From Guptibacillus hwajinpoensis (GTDB lineage: Bacteria > Bacillota > Bacilli > Bacillales > Guptibacillaceae): a stretch of 64,000 nt of DNA. The stretch lies in NCBI RefSeq assembly GCF_029277305.1, contig NZ_CP119526.1; one strand, 5' to 3'. Under the pieces are notes generated by a model that did no database searches, was not told the DNA's origin, and saw only the letters and a program-made list of their open reading frames with translations. Every line of letters starts with the position of its first letter. The first letter of the stretch is position 1. Shown in pieces: positions 60,705-64,000 of the stretch. Position numbers and translations under genes: made by a program.

Positions 60705-60733
60705 ACAAAAAGACCCCCAAATGGGAGTCTTTA
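60705..60733 (-). terminator. Terminator after the DUF4352-like lipoprotein gene
   Basis: AAAGACCCCCA pairs with TGGGAGTCTTT, overlapping the stop codon of the minus-strand gene. On the minus strand TTTTT follows. Confidence 0.8.
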
Positions 60734-61420
60734 AAATGGAATAGTAATTGACTTGGCTTCTGTTAATGATTCTTTGTTCTCATCGAACACATCGCTTGTG
60801 TTTACTATTATTGATTTTAGCTTCTCAACGTCGGTCTCGTTAAGAACAAAGCCAAGCTGGCCGGCTTTCTCTTCACCTGGTCCTAAATTTCCGTATAAGT
60901 TCTCAAGATAAAAATCATCTTCAAATCCTTTTTTCTCACTACCTGTTTCAAGAAGAGAAACTGGGGCGAAGTTAACTGTTTGATCTGAAGTGTTTTTCAC
61001 GTTAACGCGTAACTTCACATAATTAAACTGAGTTTCGTTATCTGAATAGCCGTGGAAGAAATCAACCAAATCGGGAGAAGGGGCGTAATCCATCACCTTC
61101 ACATCTGAAATGGTTAACTCGACATCTCCAATTGAAATGGTTTCATCATATTTTGAGATCGCTTTTAACGTAATCATTCCGTCTTGGTCTTCTACTGTTT
61201 TACCAACTTCGGTTAGTGAGCTATCATCTGGAGCTTGTGGACTATCCATGATGCTTTTATCGGATTCGTTTATTGATGAATCTTTGTTCTGATTATCATT
61301 AGCTTCTGCGGTATTTGTTGAAGGCTCGTTTTGAGAAACTTTGCTTTGCCCTTCATTGTTTGCTGCGCAGCCGCCAAGCAAAAGAGAAGCCGATAAGAGA
61401 GTAACTACTACATATTTCAA
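60731..61420 (-). CDS. Lipoprotein with DUF4352-like domain
   Basis: 229 residues from TTG 61420 with GGAGGTCA five bases upstream, better than ATG 61438. Lipobox LGGC (about C18 from this start). A Ser/Asn/Asp-rich linker precedes a beta-sandwich domain (from about residue 95: GDVELTISDVKVMDYAP, NYVKLRVNVKNTSDQTVNF, GPGEEKAGQLGFVL) like the Ig-like DUF4352 immunity/telomerase-type fold. Surface-anchored; function unknown. Confidence 0.75.
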   Translation of the reverse strand: MKYVVVTLLSASLLLGGCAANNEGQSKVSQNEPSTNTAEANDNQNKDSSINESDKSIMDSPQAPDDSSLTEVGKTVEDQDGMITLKAISKYDETISIGDVELTISDVKVMDYAPSPDLVDFFHGYSDNETQFNYVKLRVNVKNTSDQTVNFAPVSLLETGSEKKGFEDDFYLENLYGNLGPGEEKAGQLGFVLNETDVEKLKSIIVNTSDVFDENKESLTEAKSITIPF

Positions 61421-61447
61421 TGAAATGACCTCCATCATTGTGAAGAG

Positions 61448-61496
61448 AAATTCCCGCTGCCTTTCTAAAGCAGCGGGAGTATTTTTTATTTTGTGC
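61448..61496. terminator. Hairpin between alkaline phosphatase and lipoprotein genes
   Basis: TTCCCGCTGC (61451-61460) pairs with GCAGCGGGAG (61470-61479). T-rich on the plus side and weak T run on the minus side. It should end the phosphatase transcript. Confidence 0.68.
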
Positions 61497-61510
61497 TATT
61501 TACACGAGTC

Positions 61511-62947
61511 TTAGTCTTGATCCTCATCTTCATCTTCATCGTCGTGATCCTCGTGATCATCGTCGCCATGATCTTGCTCTTGCTTTGCATTCACTAGATC
61601 CATGATCATCTGACCAGTTTCAGTATTATCGTGAAGTCCGATAAAGTCTTCGGATTCTGGACCGTAAGCATAAACACTTACGTCAACGCCTGTGTGTCCA
61701 CCTGTTGTCCAGCCAGTTCCAGAGCGTATGTCAAAGATTTTCTCAATTGCGTTGTCGATTTCAACTGTCTTCTTCGTCTTTGCTGCTTCTTTTACAGATG
61801 CAATTTCATCAGAAGTTAGTTCTAGGTCAATGTGTTTGTTTAAAGTTTCTTCTACATCAGCACCTTTAGCGATCTCGGCTGCCATGAAGTCAGGTGTCTT
61901 TTTCGCTGCTTTTAGTGGAGCTGGGTTCCATTGGTACTCACCGTCACGTCCCATAGCGAATCCGCCTGTAGAATGGTCTGCTGTCGCAACAACAAGTGTA
62001 TTCTTGTCTTTCTTCGCAAATTCAATTGCTTTCTGGTAAGCCTTCTCGAAGTCTTCCATTTCACTCATCGCTGCAACCGCATCGTTATCATGACCTGCCC
62101 AGTCGATCTGGCTACCTTCAACCATTAGGAAGAAGCCATCATCGTCTTTTTTCAGGCGCTCAAGTGCAGCTTCTGTCATATCAGCAAGGGATGGCGTTTC
62201 ATCAGTACGGTCAATCGCTTTGTCCAACCCTTTTGGCGCGAAAAGACCTAGAATTTGTTCGTTCTTATCTTTAGCTAGCTCTTCTTTCGAAGTTACGTAG
62301 CTATATCCGTCTTTTTGGAATTCTTCTGTTAGGTTACGATCCGAACGCTCGAAGTAAGAGGTACCTCCGCCAAGAAGAACATCTACTTTATGTTCGCCAT
62401 CAATCAAATCATCATAGTAATCATCTGCAATATCATTGTAGTTATTACGAGATTCATCATGTGCACCAAATGATGCTGGAGTTGCATGGTTAATTTGAGA
62501 TGTGGAAACAAGTCCAGTTGCTTTCTCGTTTTCCTTCGCTTCTTCAAGAACTGTTTTTACTTCTTTTTTGTCTATATCAACAGAAATAGCACCATTGTAT
62601 GTTTTTACGCCTGCTGCCATTGCTGTTCCAGCTGCTGCAGAGTCTGTTACGGTTTCTTCATGATCCCATGAATATGTTTGTTGAGCACCAACTAGATGCT
62701 GATCAAAAGCTGTTTCTTCCATATACGGTGTAGATTTATCATCTTGATAAGAACGATAAGCTGTCGTATAAGCTGGTCCCATACCATCACCAATCAAGAA
62801 AATAACGTTCTCGATTTTGTTGTTATCTTTTTTTTCTTTATCAGATTTAGCTTCAATACCAGGGGCATTTCCAGCAAATCCTGCAACCGCTAGTGACGAT
62901 ATCACTGCGAAAGGAATCAGTTTTTTCTTAGCTTTTTTAACAAACAT
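61511..62947 (-). CDS. Secreted alkaline phosphatase with acidic/His tail
   Basis: 478 residues with a signal peptide (about 1-33). Metal motif FLIGDGMG (50-57), nucleophile S103 in VTDSAAAGTA, EGSQIDWAGHDND and ADHSTGGF, and GGHTG near residue 425: the full PhoA/PhoB set for zinc-dependent phosphomonoester hydrolysis outside the cell. The last 25 residues are almost only Asp, Glu, His and Gln, a possible metal-storage or salt-adaptive tail. GGGAGGA site; PhoP-box-like repeats upstream. Confidence 0.93.
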   Translation of the reverse strand: MFVKKAKKKLIPFAVISSLAVAGFAGNAPGIEAKSDKEKKDNNKIENVIFLIGDGMGPAYTTAYRSYQDDKSTPYMEETAFDQHLVGAQQTYSWDHEETVTDSAAAGTAMAAGVKTYNGAISVDIDKKEVKTVLEEAKENEKATGLVSTSQINHATPASFGAHDESRNNYNDIADDYYDDLIDGEHKVDVLLGGGTSYFERSDRNLTEEFQKDGYSYVTSKEELAKDKNEQILGLFAPKGLDKAIDRTDETPSLADMTEAALERLKKDDDGFFLMVEGSQIDWAGHDNDAVAAMSEMEDFEKAYQKAIEFAKKDKNTLVVATADHSTGGFAMGRDGEYQWNPAPLKAAKKTPDFMAAEIAKGADVEETLNKHIDLELTSDEIASVKEAAKTKKTVEIDNAIEKIFDIRSGTGWTTGGHTGVDVSVYAYGPESEDFIGLHDNTETGQMIMDLVNAKQEQDHGDDDHEDHDDEDEDEDQD

Positions 62948-62991
62948 ATATAAATCCTCCCGAATCGTTTTTGTTAAACTTACAAAACTCA

Positions 62992-63032
62992 GTGTAACGC
63001 GTAATCATTAATGCAATATTAATAGATTGTAA
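62992..63032 (-). promoter_or_regulatory. Possible PhoP boxes before the alkaline phosphatase gene
   Basis: On the minus strand TTACAA (63032), TTAATA (63022) and TTAATG (63011) follow at 10-11 bp spacing, with TTACAC at 62997. PhoP boxes are TTAACA-like hexamers at 11-bp period. AT-richness makes chance matches likely. Confidence 0.4.
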
Positions 63033-63143
63033 CAGTAGTTTTAAAAAAAACGTGACGATGGTATTAGTCGTAACATAGCGAAGAATGGCGAATAATGGTA
63101 CTTTTGTGCGATTCTATATGGGGTCATGAGAGGAAATACCTAG

Positions 63144-63335
63144 ATGGATATGAATGAAACCTTGTATACGCTGGATTTATTAGAAGAACTACTAAATATG
63201 TGCACTAAAAAAAGAGTGGGTCTTAATACGTACTTTAGTCCTGTTTTTGAAGAGAGATTCTATGAAGCTCTTAATTATTATGCGAAACAGGGAATTATTG
63301 ATAGAATTGTCATAATAGTAGAAATTGTATTCTAG
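63144..63335 (+). CDS. Hypothetical protein, 63 residues
   Basis: ATG 63144 (or 63150) with a moderate GAGAGGAAA site. Helical, with a Leu-rich start (ETLYTLDLLEELLNMC) and hydrophobic end (IDRIVIIVEIVF). No family recognised. It ends 14 bp before the amidase gene on the same strand, so it may be co-transcribed. Confidence 0.5.
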   Translation: MDMNETLYTLDLLEELLNMCTKKRVGLNTYFSPVFEERFYEALNYYAKQGIIDRIVIIVEIVF

Positions 63336-63349
63336 GGAGGAAGAGAAAA

Positions 63350-64000
63350 ATGGAATTGCTTTCGAATGAATCGGTGATTTATGATTTTAATAAAAACCAC
63401 CGGCCAGTTAAAGTTGTGCCTGCTGGTGCTACGATTGAGATTGTTACTTATGATTGCTTTGAAAATCAGCTGCAATCAGAGGATACAAAAATCGACGGAA
63501 TTGATTGGAATCGTGTTAATCCTGCGACTGGTCCTATTTATGTGAAAGATGCTTTACCTGGTGACGTATTAAAGGTAACGATAGAAAAGCTTGAAATAGG
63601 TGATCAAGGTGTAATGGTTGTAGGACCTGACCTTGGTGTAATGGGGCATCGCTTGAAAGAGATGGAATCAAAAATCATACCGATTAAAGATGGAAAAGCG
63701 CTATTCAATGACATTGAAATTCCGCTAAATCCGATGATCGGAGTAATTGGGGTAGCACCAGAGGGAGAGGGAATCTCTTGTGGAACACCAGGTGCTCATG
63801 GAGGAAATATGGATAACAAGATGATTACTGAAGGTGCGACGCTGTACTTCCCAGTATTTGCAGAAGGTGCTCTATTCGGCCTTGGTGATTTCCATGCGGC
63901 GATGGGAGATGGTGAAGTGAGCGTCTCAGGAATCGAGGTGCCTGGGAGAGCAACCGTGAAACTTGAGGTGATTAAGGGAGAACCTATGTCCCAACCTATG
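63350..64000 (+). CDS. Acetamidase/formamidase family protein (partial, runs off the end)
   Basis: First 217 codons, from ATG 63350 with GGGAGGAAG upstream; no stop before the window ends. FENQLQSEDTKIDGIDWNRVNPATGPIYVKDALPGD, the CGTPGAHGGNMDNK block and LGDFHAAMGDGEVSVSGIEV are features of the FmdA/AmdA family, which hydrolyses formamide or acetamide to ammonia and the acid. The full protein is about 300 residues, so roughly one quarter is missing. Confidence 0.92.
   Translation, partial: MELLSNESVIYDFNKNHRPVKVVPAGATIEIVTYDCFENQLQSEDTKIDGIDWNRVNPATGPIYVKDALPGDVLKVTIEKLEIGDQGVMVVGPDLGVMGHRLKEMESKIIPIKDGKALFNDIEIPLNPMIGVIGVAPEGEGISCGTPGAHGGNMDNKMITEGATLYFPVFAEGALFGLGDFHAAMGDGEVSVSGIEVPGRATVKLEVIKGEPMSQPM

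Overview
The window is a low-GC Gram-positive chromosome segment from an endospore-forming Bacillaceae bacterium. The support for this is strong AGGAGG-type ribosome binding sites, frequent GTG/TTG starts, T-box and purine riboswitches, GlnR/TnrA, Fur, CcpA and possible SigB-type sites, an LtaS-family lipoteichoic acid synthase, a Spo0E-like phosphatase, a KinB-like kinase and an RsbR paralogue. Secreted proteins are acidic and there are many sodium-linked carriers, which suggests a marine, halotolerant or alkaliphilic member. I cannot name the species. I see no rRNA, tRNA, prophage, transposase gene or CRISPR array.

Layout. 1-9 kb: secreted subtilisin, a T-box-controlled MFS exporter, a second MFS drug exporter, a secreted lipase and an LTA synthase-like sulfatase. 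9-20 kb: small enzymes, acetyltransferases, a KinB-like sensor kinase with a PspC-domain protein, a guanine-riboswitch-controlled lipoprotein nucleoside hydrolase/phosphorylase, and a broken alanine/sodium symporter gene. 20-33 kb: secreted beta-propeller protein, a MBL-hydrolase/TetR pair with clear operators, an RsbR paralogue next to a sigma-fragment gene, a manganese-riboswitch-controlled cation exchanger, a catalase, and a guanine-riboswitch-controlled purine permease. 33-41 kb: Spo0E-like protein, glutamine synthetase with GlnR/TnrA boxes, and a Fur-type siderophore uptake cluster (binding protein, two permeases, ferredoxin-NADP reductase-like flavoprotein, ATPase). 41-46 kb: acetyltransferase, aldo/keto reductase, a divergent PRPP synthetase and a HAD phosphatase. 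46-54.5 kb: a glycan-use locus (secreted alpha/alpha-barrel-type protein, LacI regulator, GH130 enzyme, DUF1861 protein, sugar ABC importer without its own ATPase). 54.5-64 kb: glutamate/sodium symporter, class D beta-lactamase, methyltransferase, LysR regulator, secreted metzincin-type protease, an IDEAL-domain protein, lipoprotein, alkaline phosphatase, and the start of an acetamidase/formamidase.

The most distinctive features lie between genes. Two families of small palindromic, transposase-less repeats share the terminus GGCTCTTTTC. One is a GC-rich element of about 220 bp in three full and three deleted copies; the other is a perfectly nested hairpin element. Two unrelated degenerate arrays have an exact 20-bp period (4.75 kb and 60.65 kb). 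Four riboregulators occur (T-box, two guanine-type, one yybP-ykoY), plus one unassigned three-way-junction leader before gltS.

Functional links. Purine salvage appears twice under guanine sensing: an exported nucleosidase-like lipoprotein and a purine permease. Iron, phosphate, nitrogen and carbon limitation each have a recognisable control site in front of the matching gene. The glycan locus joins an exported enzyme, an importer and an intracellular GH130 enzyme under a LacI-type repressor, with a CcpA site on the exported enzyme.
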